In this document: one piece after another, positions 17,531 to 26,700 of the stretch
Layout of the letters: every line of letters starts with the position of its first letter
Position numbering within the stretch: position 1 is the stretch's first letter
Origin: Candidatus Methanomethylophilus sp. 1R26
GTDB taxonomy: Archaea > Thermoplasmatota > Thermoplasmata > Methanomassiliicoccales > Methanomethylophilaceae
Direction of reading: 5' to 3'
Assembly: GCF_001481295.1 (NCBI RefSeq)
Contig: NZ_LOPS01000015.1
Location: 1 to 41,692, forward strand
DNA length: 41,692 nucleotides
Made by a program: the position numbers and the translations under genes
Notes under the pieces: model-generated
Seen by the model: only the letters and a program-made list of their open reading frames with translations
What the model was told of the DNA's origin: nothing
The model's database searches: none

Positions 17531-17697
17531 CAGCACCGAACTCCTCTTTCATGGTCTCGCGGCGGTATTTCCCGTAACGGTCGTCGGGGGGAGAAGCGGG
17601 GAGGCACCGGGCAGACCGTGGCCCTGCCGCATTTAGGGCACGAATCCGATAAAGTGTAGCGCCCGCATCCGGGGCACCTGCGGATCCGCGAGCCCAT
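17508..17697 (-). CDS. nop10: ribosome biogenesis protein Nop10 (one frameshift)
   Basis: About 62 residues after repair. Component of the H/ACA ribonucleoprotein that guides pseudouridylation, bound to the Cbf5 catalytic subunit. The zinc ribbon RRCPGCGRYTL...CPKCG is clear, then the signature VPPRFSP. Right after this an extra base in a run of six G (17586-17591) breaks the frame; with five G the sequence goes on as DDRYGKYRRETMKEEF, the conserved Nop10 tail, ending at TGA 17510-17508 inside the PAC2 start region. It begins 19 nt after the aIF2alpha stop. Too short and broken to stand out by length, but unmistakable. Confidence 0.92.
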
Positions 17698-17716
17698 GTT
17701 CACTTGCTCTCGCGCT

Positions 17717-18480
17717 TCAGGACGCGGAACCGCCGTTCTTCACGAGGCTGTCTATGGCGGCCTTGGAGACGCGCTTCATTATCTCCTCGGCCTCCTTGTA
17801 CTCGGGAGCGGTGACAACTATCCTGTAGCGGGGGGATCCGACGCTGGTGATCTTGGCGTCGGCACCGTCCGCAGCCTTGAGGCCCTCCAGGAGAGCATCC
17901 TTGATGAGCACCGCGCCGTCGGGGGCGTGGAGGTCATCTCGAGCACGCCGTCGATCTCGACAGCAGGGGGCGTGATGTTCTCCTTCGCCACCTCTACGAA
18001 TTTCTCGACCCAGTATCCTTTGAAATAATCAGAGAATTCCTGAGGCTGGGCCACTACGGCCTCGAAGGCATCGTAGAGGGAGCCGTACTCGTCCATCAGC
18101 GTGTTGCCGAAGTCCTTGTAGGCAGTCGGTAGGTCGACCGAGAGCCTCTCGGCGACGATCTCGAGGAGCTTCGCTGCCTTCTTCTCGTTCTTCCACTGCT
18201 GGATGCGTTCCCTCTTCTGGTGATCGTTGACGGACTTCAGGGAAAGGTCGATGTGGCCTTTCTGGGAGTCCACGCCCAGAACCTTGCAGACTATCTTCTG
18301 CCCTTCCTTGACGTAGTCTTTGATGTATTTTACCCAGCCGGTGGCCACATCCCTCACATGGATGAACCCCTCTTTGTCGTCGTATTCGTCCAGAGTGACG
18401 AATGCGCCGAAGTTCTTCACCGAGGTCACGGTGCAGACTACGAGTTCGCCGTTGTCGGGGAAGCCACTGGCACGGGACAT
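17717..18480 (-). CDS. translation initiation factor aIF2 alpha (one frameshift)
   Basis: About 254 residues after repair. Alpha subunit of the heterotrimeric aIF2 that carries initiator tRNA. An N-terminal S1 domain (residues ~10-88; GFIHVRDVATGWVKYIKDYVKEGQ) is followed by a helical domain and the C-terminal alpha/beta domain that binds the gamma subunit (PRYRIVVTAPEYKEAEEIM). One missing base near 17927-17933 breaks the frame before KDALLEGLKAADG; adding a C restores LEMTSHAPDGAVLIKDAL. Its start overlaps the rps27e stop (ATG 18480-18478 with TGA at 18482-18480). Central gene of the L44e-to-PAC2 operon. Confidence 0.93.
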
Positions 18481-18647
18481 CAGCCGACCACCTCAAGGAC
18501 CTCTCCGGAGATCTCGCCGTCGCCGCCCTTGGGGGTGACGAGGACGGATCCGCACATGCTGCAGAGGACCTTGGTGGCTGCTTTCTTGAAGACGATCTGC
18601 TCGGCGCCGCAGTCCGGGCACTTTACTTTGACGAAGTTTCCTGCCAT
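18480..18647 (-). CDS. rps27e: 30S ribosomal protein S27e
   Basis: 55 residues. Small-subunit protein with one C4 zinc ribbon: CPDCGAEQ and, 15 residues on, CSMCG. The N-terminal FVKVKCPDCG and the LVTPKGGDGEISGE tail are typical of the archaeal form. It lies 5 nt after the L44e stop and overlaps aIF2alpha by one base, so it is co-translated with its neighbours. The open frame extends further upstream inside rpl44e but only the ATG at 18647 gives a normal S27e. Confidence 0.95.
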   Translation of the reverse strand: MAGNFVKVKCPDCGAEQIVFKKAATKVLCSMCGSVLVTPKGGDGEISGEVLEVVG

Positions 18648-18652
18648 GTTAA

Positions 18653-18931
18653 TCACTCGGTGAGCTCGAACTTCTTGGCCCTGATGCATGCGGTGAGGTG
18701 GGCCTTCTTGCAGTTCTCGCACCTGTACCTGAGGTTGATCCTCTTGGTGGGCTTCTCCCTTCCCTCGGGCTTGGGCCTCGGGAAACCTCCGTAACCGGAA
18801 GTGACCTCCCTGAATCTCCTCTGACCCCATTTGAGCTCGCTTGCTTTCTTCTTCTTTACCCTTTCGACCGCGTGCATGGTGTGGGTGCCGCAGTAAGGGC
18901 AATAGGTCTTGATCGTCCTAGGCATCTTCAT
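18653..18931 (-). CDS. rpl44e: 50S ribosomal protein L44e
   Basis: 92 residues. Large-subunit zinc protein: MPRTIKTYCPYCGTHTMH near the start and YRCENCKKAHL near residue 70 supply the four Cys; the basic KKKKASELKWGQRRF and GYGGFPRPKP stretch is characteristic. ATG 18931 is preferred because a GGTGAT sits five bases before it. An internal ATG six bases later matches the shorter form in some archaea. First gene of the rpl44e-rps27e-aIF2alpha-nop10-PAC2 operon. Confidence 0.95.
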   Translation of the reverse strand: MKMPRTIKTYCPYCGTHTMHAVERVKKKKASELKWGQRRFREVTSGYGGFPRPKPEGREKPTKRINLRYRCENCKKAHLTACIRAKKFELTE

Positions 18932-18961
18932 TCGTATCACCTTGAATGTTCTTCGGCTGGA

Positions 18962-18973
18962 ATGCTATAGCAT
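18962..18973 (-). promoter_or_regulatory. TATA-like palindrome upstream of rpl44e
   Basis: ATGCTATAGCAT is a perfect 12-base palindrome about 31-42 nt before the rpl44e ATG. Its CTATAG core is TATA-like and would leave a short leader containing the GGTGAT ribosome-binding site. The rest of this gap (to 19142) shows other AT-rich TATA-like stretches but no gene. Confidence 0.4.
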
Positions 18974-19148
18974 ACGCCGGAGCGACTAGGTCTGCTATAC
19001 CGAGGTCATATTTAATGGTGTAAGGAAAAGAAGGACCGTTCAGATTGGTAGTCGCGCGCTCCCTATATACAGTATGAGGCGCTTAGACGGCAGCAAGGCC
19101 GTCCATTCGGACCGGTCTGAAAAATGTTCCCCGAGGTCGATCGTGAGT

Positions 19149-19523
19149 ATGAATCATCAGCTCAGGGCTGTGCGGGTCTACGATCTGAAACCGGATACGG
19201 AAGGATTCCGGATTCTGGTCGACAGGCTTTGGCCCAGAGGCAAGCGCAAGGAAGATCTTGGGCAGTTCGAGTGGGCGAAGGACATTGCCCCGTCGAACGA
19301 GCTCAGGAAATGGTTCGGGCACGACCCCGGCCGTTTTGAGGAATTCGCCCGGAGATACCGGGAGGAATTGGACGGGAATCCCCAGGCTGGCACATTCTCG
19401 GATGAGGTCAGAGAGAATCTGAAGAGCGGGGATGTTCTCCTGCTGTTCGGAGCGAAAGACAAGGAGCAGAACCAGGCCGTCGTCCTGAAGGCCTGGTTAG
19501 AGGAAAGGCTCGGAACGGAATGA
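19149..19523 (+). CDS. DUF488 (YeaO-like) protein
   Basis: 124 residues from ATG 19149; a GTG at 19143 is an alternative. DUF488 family of unknown biochemical function, widespread in bacteria and some archaea. The conserved motif ILVDRLWPRGKRKE near residue 22 and the AKDIAPSNELRKWFGHDP stretch make the assignment safe; the C-terminal DVLLLFGAKDKEQNQAVVLK strand-helix is also typical. It stands alone between rpl44e (divergent) and rpiA (convergent). A TATA-like TATATAC at 19063-19069 gives a leader of some 55 nt. Distribution suggests horizontal transfer, but base composition here is like its neighbours. Confidence 0.88.
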   Translation: MNHQLRAVRVYDLKPDTEGFRILVDRLWPRGKRKEDLGQFEWAKDIAPSNELRKWFGHDPGRFEEFARRYREELDGNPQAGTFSDEVRENLKSGDVLLLFGAKDKEQNQAVVLKAWLEERLGTE

Positions 19524-19587
19524 AATATTCCGGGAGGCCTCCCGAAAGGACCTTCCGGTTTTCAAATAGGATCTCGGGATCGGCCGT

Positions 19588-20277
19588 TCAGGCCTTCCTC
19601 TCTTCTATCGTCCCGTCCGAATGGGCGATGACGGCCGACACGGCGCAATTGAGGAACAGCCCGCACTCCACCACCCCGGGGATGGTGTCGATCGCGGACT
19701 GCATGAAGTACGGCTTCTCGATGCCGTCGGGGAACCTGCAGTCGTAGATGTAGTTCCCGCCGTCGGAGACGAACGGCTCGCCGTCCTTCATCCTCAGAGT
19801 CGGCTGGCAGCCGTTCCTGGCGAGCCCGTACGAGGTCTTCCCGTGGCCGAACCTGCAGACCTCGACGGGGAGGGGCGCCTTGGTGCCCAGCTTCTCCACG
19901 AGCTTGGTCTCGTCGGCGACGATGACCTCGGCGACCGTGGCCGCGGCGACGATCTTCTCGCGGAGGAGCGCCCCGCCCAGGCCCTTGATGAGGTTGAGGT
20001 GCGGGTCGATCTCGTCGGCCCCGTCGATGGTGACATCGATGCTGTCGACGCCGTCTATGTCGGCGATCTCGATGCCGTGCTGCCTGGCTATATCCTCGGT
20101 CTGCTGCGAGGTGGCCACACATCTGAGCTTGTAGCCCTGGGCCACCAGCTCTCCGACCCTGAGGATGGCGAAGTAGGCCGTGCTGCCGGTCCCGAGGCCG
20201 ACGGTCATCCCGTCTTCCACGTAACTGTCCACAGCTTTTTCGGCGGCCGCTTTCTTCAGATTGCTCAGGTCCGGCAT
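19588..20277 (-). CDS. rpiA: ribose-5-phosphate isomerase A
   Basis: 229 residues. Interconverts ribose 5-phosphate and ribulose 5-phosphate. Motifs: GLGTGSTA near residue 30, TIDGADEID near 86, GGALLREKIVA near 100 with the catalytic Glu, and a C-terminal GTIEERK. ATG 20277 (MPDLSNLKKAA) is supported by the TATA element at 20301-20308, about 26 nt upstream; an in-frame ATG at 20289 would lie too close to it. Divergent from the Dph6-like gene, with which it seems to share that element. Confidence 0.95.
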   Translation of the reverse strand: MPDLSNLKKAAAEKAVDSYVEDGMTVGLGTGSTAYFAILRVGELVAQGYKLRCVATSQQTEDIARQHGIEIADIDGVDSIDVTIDGADEIDPHLNLIKGLGGALLREKIVAAATVAEVIVADETKLVEKLGTKAPLPVEVCRFGHGKTSYGLARNGCQPTLRMKDGEPFVSDGGNYIYDCRFPDGIEKPYFMQSAIDTIPGVVECGLFLNCAVSAVIAHSDGTIEERKA

Positions 20278-20300
20278 AACGGCGCCCATAGATGAAAAGT

Positions 20301-20309
20301 CATATAAGG
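20301..20309. promoter_or_regulatory. TATA element apparently shared by rpiA and dph6
   Basis: CATATAAGG at 20301-20309 contains TATAAG on the plus strand and CTTATATG on the minus strand. It lies about 25 nt before the plus-strand ATG at 20333 and about 26 nt before the minus-strand ATG at 20277, so it could place both transcription starts at the start codons. No second TATA candidate is visible in the 55-base gap. Confidence 0.5.
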
Positions 20310-20332
20310 ATAGCGCAGGTTCGTCACCGCGT

Positions 20333-20992
20333 ATGAGGCTGGCATCCCTCTTCTCGGGCGGCAAGGATTCCGCGTTCTCGCTCTATCTGGCGGAGCAGAG
20401 GGGCCATGAGGTCCCCTACCTGGTGAACGTCGTTCCTGACGACCGTGCTTCCTGGCTCTTCCACACTCCTAACCTGGGGTGCGTCCCCGCCATGGCCGAG
20501 GCCATGGGGAAGGAGCTGGTCATAGGGCATTCCTCGGGAGAGGAAGGCAGCGACATGGAGGGCCTCCGCAAGGCGCTCGAGGGCCTCGATGTGGACGGCG
20601 TCGTCTCGGGCGCGGTCTGGTCGGATTACCAGTGGGACAGGATGAACATCGTATGCGGCGACCTCGGCCTGAAGTTCATCGCCCCGATGTGGAGGAAGGA
20701 TCAGGACATGATGCTGGACCAGCTGATCGATGCGGGGATTGAGGCAGTCATCGTCGGATGCTACGCGGAAGGCCTCGACGAATCCTGGCTGGGGAGGCCG
20801 ATCGACCGCGCGGCGGCCGAGGACCTGAAGAAGCTCCGCGCGAAGTACGGCATCAGCGTCATGGGCGAAGGCGGGGAGTACGAGTCGATGGCGCTGTACT
20901 CGCCGCTGTACTCCAGGCGGCTGAAGATCGCCTCGGCGGAGAAAGAATGGCATCACGGTTCCGGGATGCTCAAAGTAAGCAAACTGGTCTGA
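20333..20992 (+). CDS. diphthine--ammonia ligase (Dph6-type ATP pyrophosphatase)
   Basis: 219 residues. Catalyses the final ATP-dependent amidation of diphthine to diphthamide on elongation factor 2. The PP-loop SGGKDS at residues 8-13 binds ATP. Other family marks are the GAVWSDYQWDRM motif near residue 98 and GEGGEYESMAL near 180. Typical of the standalone archaeal ATP-binding domain (COG2102). The ATG at 20333 is set by the TATA element 25 nt upstream, implying a leaderless mRNA. Convergent with copA, with a long GC hairpin between. Confidence 0.92.
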   Translation: MRLASLFSGGKDSAFSLYLAEQRGHEVPYLVNVVPDDRASWLFHTPNLGCVPAMAEAMGKELVIGHSSGEEGSDMEGLRKALEGLDVDGVVSGAVWSDYQWDRMNIVCGDLGLKFIAPMWRKDQDMMLDQLIDAGIEAVIVGCYAEGLDESWLGRPIDRAAAEDLKKLRAKYGISVMGEGGEYESMALYSPLYSRRLKIASAEKEWHHGSGMLKVSKLV

Positions 20993-21040
20993 TCCTCGGG
21001 GCCGCCGGAACGGCGCGGTTCTATTTTCAAGAAGTTTCAG

Positions 21041-21065
21041 GGGCGGGGCCGTACCGGTCCCGCCC
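21041..21065. terminator. GC hairpin between convergent dph6 and copA
   Basis: GGGCGGG (21041-21047) pairs with CCCGCCC (21059-21065), with an inner CCG/CGG helix around a TAC loop. It lies in the 84-base gap between the two stop codons and probably ends one or both transcripts. Confidence 0.5.
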
Positions 21066-21076
21066 TGTCCGCCGGT

Positions 21077-23371
21077 TCAGGCCGGCGTCCCGGTCCCGGG
21101 GGACCCCTCGGAAGGCGGGACTTCCGTCCTCTCGGGTTCCCTCAGCGACTTCGGGACGAACCTGCCGAGCCTCAGCGCATTGGCGGTCACCGAAAGCGAG
21201 GAGCATGCCATGGCGGCGGCCGCCAGCATGGGCATATGGTCGAACTCGCCGAGGCCGAGGACGGTAAGGAGCCCGGCCGCGATGGGGATGCAGACCGAGT
21301 TGTAGATCAGGGCCAGGAAGAGGTTCTGATGGATGTTCCTCACCACAGCGCGGCCGATCTCGAACGTCGCCGGGACGTTCCGCAGGTCGGGGTTCATGAG
21401 GACCACGTCCGCGGCGCCGATGGCGATGTCCGTGCCGGAGCCGACGGCCATGCCTACGTTCGCCTGGGTCAGCGCAGGGGCGTCGTTGATGCCGTCCCCG
21501 ACCATGGCCACCGTCCTCTGCTCCACCTGCATCTGCTTGACGGCGTCGATCTTGTCCTTGGGGAGGGCGGAATAGCGGACATCCTCTATCCCCACCTCCC
21601 TGCCTACGGCAAGGGCGGTCTCGCGGTTGTCGCCGGTGATCATGACCGGTTCCACGCCCAGGGCCTTCATCGATGACACGGCGGACCTCGAGTCTCCTTC
21701 ACCGGGTCGGCCACGGCTATGATGCCGGCGGCCTTCCCGTCGACGGCGACGTAGACGCAGGTCTTGGCCTGCGCCGCGAACTCTTCATAGCGGCCCGCCA
21801 GTGCGGAGACGTCAGCTCCCTGGGACTCCATGAGCCCGGCGCTTCCGACCGCTACCTTCCGGCTGTCTGCGGTGCAGACGACACCGTTGCCGGTGACGCT
21901 CTCGAACCCGCTGTGCTCTGGGATTTTCAGCCCTTCGGCCTTGGCCCTGCGGACCACGGCCGCCGCGATGGGGTGCTCGGAGTCGGATTCGGCCGCGGCT
22001 GCAAGTGCCAGCAGCTCTTCGGCGCTGAATCCGGGCGCAGGGACGGCATCGGTCGTCTCGGGGTTGCCCGCGGTGATGGTCCCGGTCTTGTCGAGCACGA
22101 CGGTATCGATGTTCCCGCAGGCCTCCATGGTGGCGGCGCTCTTGAACAGGATGCCATACTTGGCGCCCTTCCCGGTGCCCATGATTATGGCCAGGGGGGT
22201 CGCCAGCGAGCGCGCAGGGGCATGCAATGACGAGTACGGAGATGAGCGCGGTGACTGAGTACGATACGCTCTTCCCTCCTGCGATCATCCACAGGAGGCA
22301 TACGCATACCGCTGTCAGGATGACAGCGGGCACGAACACCGCCGATACGCGGTCGGCGATCCTTGCGATAGGGGCCTTGGTCCCCTGCGCGCCCTCGATC
22401 ATCCCGATGATCTGGTACAGCGCGGTGTCCTTGCCGACCAGGTCGGCGCGGAACCTGAGGCTCCCGGTCCCGTTGACGGTGGCCCCGAAGACCTTGTCGC
22501 CGGCCTTCTTTAGCACCGGGACCGATTCTCCGGTAAGCATAGACTCGTCTACGCTCGATTCGCCCTCCAGGACGGTACCGTCCGCGGGGACGGATTCGCC
22601 GGGCCTCACGAGCACAGTGTCCCCGGCCCTCAGGTCCTCGAGGGGGATGACCTCCTCCTTCCCGTCCTTTATAACCGTGGCCTTCTGGGGCTCGAGGCTT
22701 ATGAGCCCGGACACTGCATCGTTGGTCTTCACCTTCCCGACGGCCTCCAGGTACTTCCCTATCGATATGAAGGCGATGATCATCCCTGCCGAGTCGAACG
22801 TCAGGTCCTCCACGGCGCCGGTATCGCCCGTCCATATGAGCCAGGTGTTGTAGATTCCGTAAAGGAACCCGACGCCGGACCCCAGGCATATGAGGGAGTC
22901 CATGTTGGGGTTCAGCATCATGAGTCCGCGGATGCCGCGGCTGAAGAACCTGCGCCCGGCAACGAGGATGACGGAGCACAGGACCAGCTGTATGCACGCG
23001 TATATCAGCGGGTCGTCGTCGCGGAACGGCATGTCCGCGCCGAACATCGGCCCCATGGCGTAAATGCTGAGGGGGATCGCGAAGACGACCGCGATGATCA
23101 GGTTGATCTTCTTGTATTCAGCCTCCTTCCGGTCCGCCTCGGCGATGGCCTTGGCATCGCCTTCGATGACGGTGTACCCGGCCTTCTCTATGGCGCCGAT
23201 GATCTTCGAGCGGTCAGTGCTGTCATCGTAGGTCACGGTGGCAGTGTTGTTCCCGTAGTTGGCCACCGCATCGGAGACTCCGGGGACCTTCTTCACGGAC
23301 TCCTCTATCTTGACGGCGCAGGCCGCACAAGACATCCCCCCGATACGGAGGATCTCCTTCTTCTGCGTCAT
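21077..23371 (-). CDS. copA: copper-type P1B ATPase (two frameshifts)
   Basis: About 765 residues after repair. Heavy-metal efflux ATPase: N-terminal HMA domain with GMSCAACA near residue 12, then about eight membrane helices, the TGESVPV actuator motif, the CPC metal site, DKTGT phosphorylation site, EHPIAAAV of the nucleotide domain and [10 protein letters not shown]. The CPC plus C-terminal [12 protein letters not shown] points to Cu(I) or Ag(I). The frame breaks just after CPCAL near 22190-22200 and again near 21696 (a missing G before SRSAV); each repair restores conserved sequence. It follows the small CopZ-like gene by 7 nt, a normal chaperone-pump operon. Confidence 0.92.
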
Positions 23372-23378
23372 TGCATCA

Positions 23379-23597
23379 TCAGAAGAGGCCCTTCTTCACC
23401 TTCGCGGGGTATCCCGCGTCGACGACGGCCTTGACAACAGCAGCTTCGTTCGTCTTGGCCTCGTCGTACTCGAGCTTGGCCGAGCCGATCTTCACCTTGA
23501 CGTTCGATACGCCGCCGACGCTTTCCAGCGCCTTGGTGACGTTCGCAACGCAGTTCTCGCACATCATGTTCTCGATCTTGAGGTTGAGTTTTGCCAT
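23379..23597 (-). CDS. CopZ-like heavy-metal-binding protein
   Basis: 72 residues, a single HMA domain with the metal-binding MMCENCV motif (CxxC at about residues 13-16) and the beta-alpha-beta-beta-alpha-beta pattern of copper chaperones. It sits directly upstream of the copper ATPase on the same strand and presumably hands Cu(I) to it or buffers it. A TATA-like AAAATTATTATC lies about 25-35 nt upstream on the minus strand. Confidence 0.92.
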   Translation of the reverse strand: MAKLNLKIENMMCENCVANVTKALESVGGVSNVKVKIGSAKLEYDEAKTNEAAVVKAVVDAGYPAKVKKGLF

Positions 23598-23701
23598 GTG
23601 TGCGGTAATGCTCGCATCAACGATAATAATTTTGGCAAGCCTAATAAGGTTCCCGGTCCCGCTATGCGCGGACGGGGGTTTTCCGGGCAGTCGGGCCCCG
23701 A

Positions 23702-26700
23702 TCACGGCTGGACCGGGGTCCCGCTCTGGGACCTCTCGATGGCCTCGACTATCCTGGAGATCTCCGTGTCCGGGGACTTCCACATGCCGGGCGTCCAGAC
23801 CCTGTGGATGTGCCAGCCTCTCGATTCGAGGTATTTCTGGCGGTGGTAGTCCCTCTCCCTCGTCCCTGCTTCGGAAGCGTAGATGCGGGTGTCGCTCTCT
23901 ATGCCCAGGATATACCTGCCGTCCTGCTTCACGGCGAGGTCTATGGTGTAGCCGCCTATGCCGACGTTGCGCTCGACGGTGTAGCCCTTCCTGACCAGCG
24001 TTTCGTAGACCCTGTCCATCACCGGGGCCGCCGCCTGCTCTTCCTCCTCGATGCGCTCGTCGGTCCCAGGAGGCGTGTAGGACCTCAGGATCGCCTGGGC
24101 CTCGTCCCTCCTGCCGTTGCTGACCGCCCTCGCGTACTGGAGGTAGCTCTTGAGGATCCTGGGGCCCTCGGATTCGAGGGCATCGACCTGCAGGTCCTCC
24201 GGCTCGATCGACGACACGATGATGATCTTGCGCTTCGCCCTGGATATGGCGACGTTCAGCCTGTTCTCGCCGCCGCGGGCGTGAGCCAGCCGAACCTCTG
24301 GTGGAACCTGCCGTCCGGCTCCCTCGCGTATCCGATAGAGAAGATGATCAGGTCCCTCTCGTCGCCCTGCACGGACTCGATGTTCTTCACGAACAGGCCC
24401 ACGTCCTCCCCCGTTGTCGTAGCGCCGGCTCTCATCGGCCACCCAGGCATCGAAGTCCGGGTCCTTGGCGCACGCCTCTTCGAGGCGGTCGTTGATCAGG
24501 TCGCGCTGGGACACGTTGAACGCTATGATGCCCACGGTCTCCCTGTTCCTCCTCTCGACGGAGAAGCGCTTGAGAATCGCGACCACTTTGTCAGCTTCGG
24601 TGAGATTGCTGCGGTCCTTCCATACGCCGTCCACCCTGACGACCTCGATCGGGGGCCTCTCCGGGGTCTCGATGTTGGGGGATACGTAGAGCTTCCCGCC
24701 GTAGAACGCGTAGTTGGAGAAAGCGATGAGCTCCTCGTACTTCGAGCGGTAGTGGAAGTTCAGGAGGATGCTGTCATACCTGGAACGAGCGAGGTCCAGG
24801 AGGCTCTCCTCCTCGAGGGCGCTGTTGACCTCGACGTCCTCGGATTCGTCCTCTTCCTCATCTCCGTAGGTGATCCTGCCGACACCGAGGGAGGAGGGCC
24901 TGAGCTGCTTGTGGTCCCCGGCGACGACGACCTTCTTGGCGCGGTAGATGGACGGGACCCCGCGCTCGACGTACATCTGCGATGCCTCGTCGAACACGAG
25001 GAGGTCGAACAGGCCCATGTCCATCGGGATGATCTCGGAGACGACCTCCGGGGTGAGGAGCCAGATCTTCACTGCCCCGAACAGCTCGTAGCTGTAGCGG
25101 CCGATGAACTTGCCGAGGCTCCACTTCCTCTTGTTCTCTATGATCCTGGCTATGTCCCCGCGGCGCTTGGACTCGCTCATGACGCGGAGGGAGTTGGCGA
25201 GCTTCGCCTCTAGCAGTCTCCTGGTGGCGGCCCTCTTCTGCTCCATCTTGAGGTCTATGTCGGCGATGATGCCGTCGAAATCGTGGAGCATCTGGAGGAT
25301 CTGGCGGTGGGTGGAATCGAACGACTGCAGGCGCCTGTTCAGCAGGTACTTGTAGATCCCGTCGTTGGCCTCGCCGTCGCCTATCGAGAGGTCCTTCCCG
25401 ACCGCCAGCAGGTCCTTCCCGTATTCCCTCTCCGCCAGGGTGAGGCCGTGGTAGACCGTGGAGCGGTTGGCATAGGTCTCGTAGCTGTCCAGCGCCTCGG
25501 CGTACTCGGAGGGCGCCCGCATGATCATGTCGATCGTCTTCCCGTCGTAGTTCTGGAAGTACTTGTTCGCGATCGAGGTGGCGTCCCTGGTCACCTTGCC
25601 CTTGGAGAACAGCCTCGACAGGAACCCCTTCTTGCTGAGGTCCTCGACCTCTCCGCTGAGGCGTTCGAGGTCGGACTTCATCGCTGCGATGTCGAAGCCG
25701 CTGAGGTCCTGCTTCATGATGCCCATCCACGGGTCCTTCTCCATGATCCTGAAGTAATCGCGGTAGTTGCCGACCAGGCCGGAGGAGGAGAACTTGCTGT
25801 GAAGTCCCCTCACGCCGTCGTATTTCTGGGACAGCAGGGAGCTGTCGACATCCTTCTCGTAGATCTTGTAGGTCTCGAACTGGCTCTTATCCCCGGAGTT
25901 TAGCCAGGGGTCCATCCCGTAGAGCCGGACGGGCGCGATGCCGAAGTCGTCCGGGCTGTAGATGCAGTCGGAGATCTCGGTGAGCTTGGAGACGTCCTCG
26001 TCTATGCGGCCGGAGATCTCGTCGGTCCCCTTGGGGATGGCCAGGGGGCGGATCTCCATCATGATGCCCAGCTGCCTGTAGAAGCGGTCCTTGTCCGAGG
26101 TATCGTCGATCTGCAGGCAGTACTTCGAGAGGCTGCCCAGGCGGCTGTAGACCACGTCCAGAGCGGTCTTCTTCTCGGACACCATCAGCACCGTCTTCCC
26201 TTTGGCGGCCGCCGAGCAGATGAGGCCGGTGATCACCTGGGACTTCCCGGTCCCGGGAGGGCCCTGCACCACGATGTCGTCCTTCTTCTCGATGGCGGTC
26301 AGGACGTTCTCCTGCGCCGAGTTGAGCACGTTGATGTAGGTCAGGTCCTTCTCGGACGCCTCGATGCCCTCCTTCTTCATGTCGCTCTCGCTGAGGGGAG
26401 CGGGGCCGTCCGCATAGTAGTCCTCCTTGTTGAGGTCCTTGATGAGGTCGGCGAGGGTGGAGTTGATGGACCTTCCGGACAGCATCTCGTCGAAGTCCCT
26501 CTGGATGAAGTTGGAGTACGACGGGAACTTCCCGAGGACCGCGCTGAACACGACCATCATCTCCCCCTGCCCGTACTTGGGGAACTGCGAGGCCCGGTAC
26601 TCGGTGAACTTCTCCAGGGCGGACCTGCGCCTGTCGCAGCCGATCCTCGGCCCTGCGCTCGCATAGAATGCGAGCAGGTCGTCCATGAACTTGTGGCGGT

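Noticed and set aside
21077-23371. Programmed frameshifting in the copper ATPase, known for some bacterial copA genes
   Set aside because: The breaks are after CPCAL and before SRSAV, not after the N-terminal metal domain, and a separate CopZ-like gene exists. The same kind of break is in many other genes here.
23804-25213. A 469-codon plus-strand open frame inside the helicase gene
   Set aside because: Antisense shadow of the conserved helicase; no motif or ribosome-binding site.
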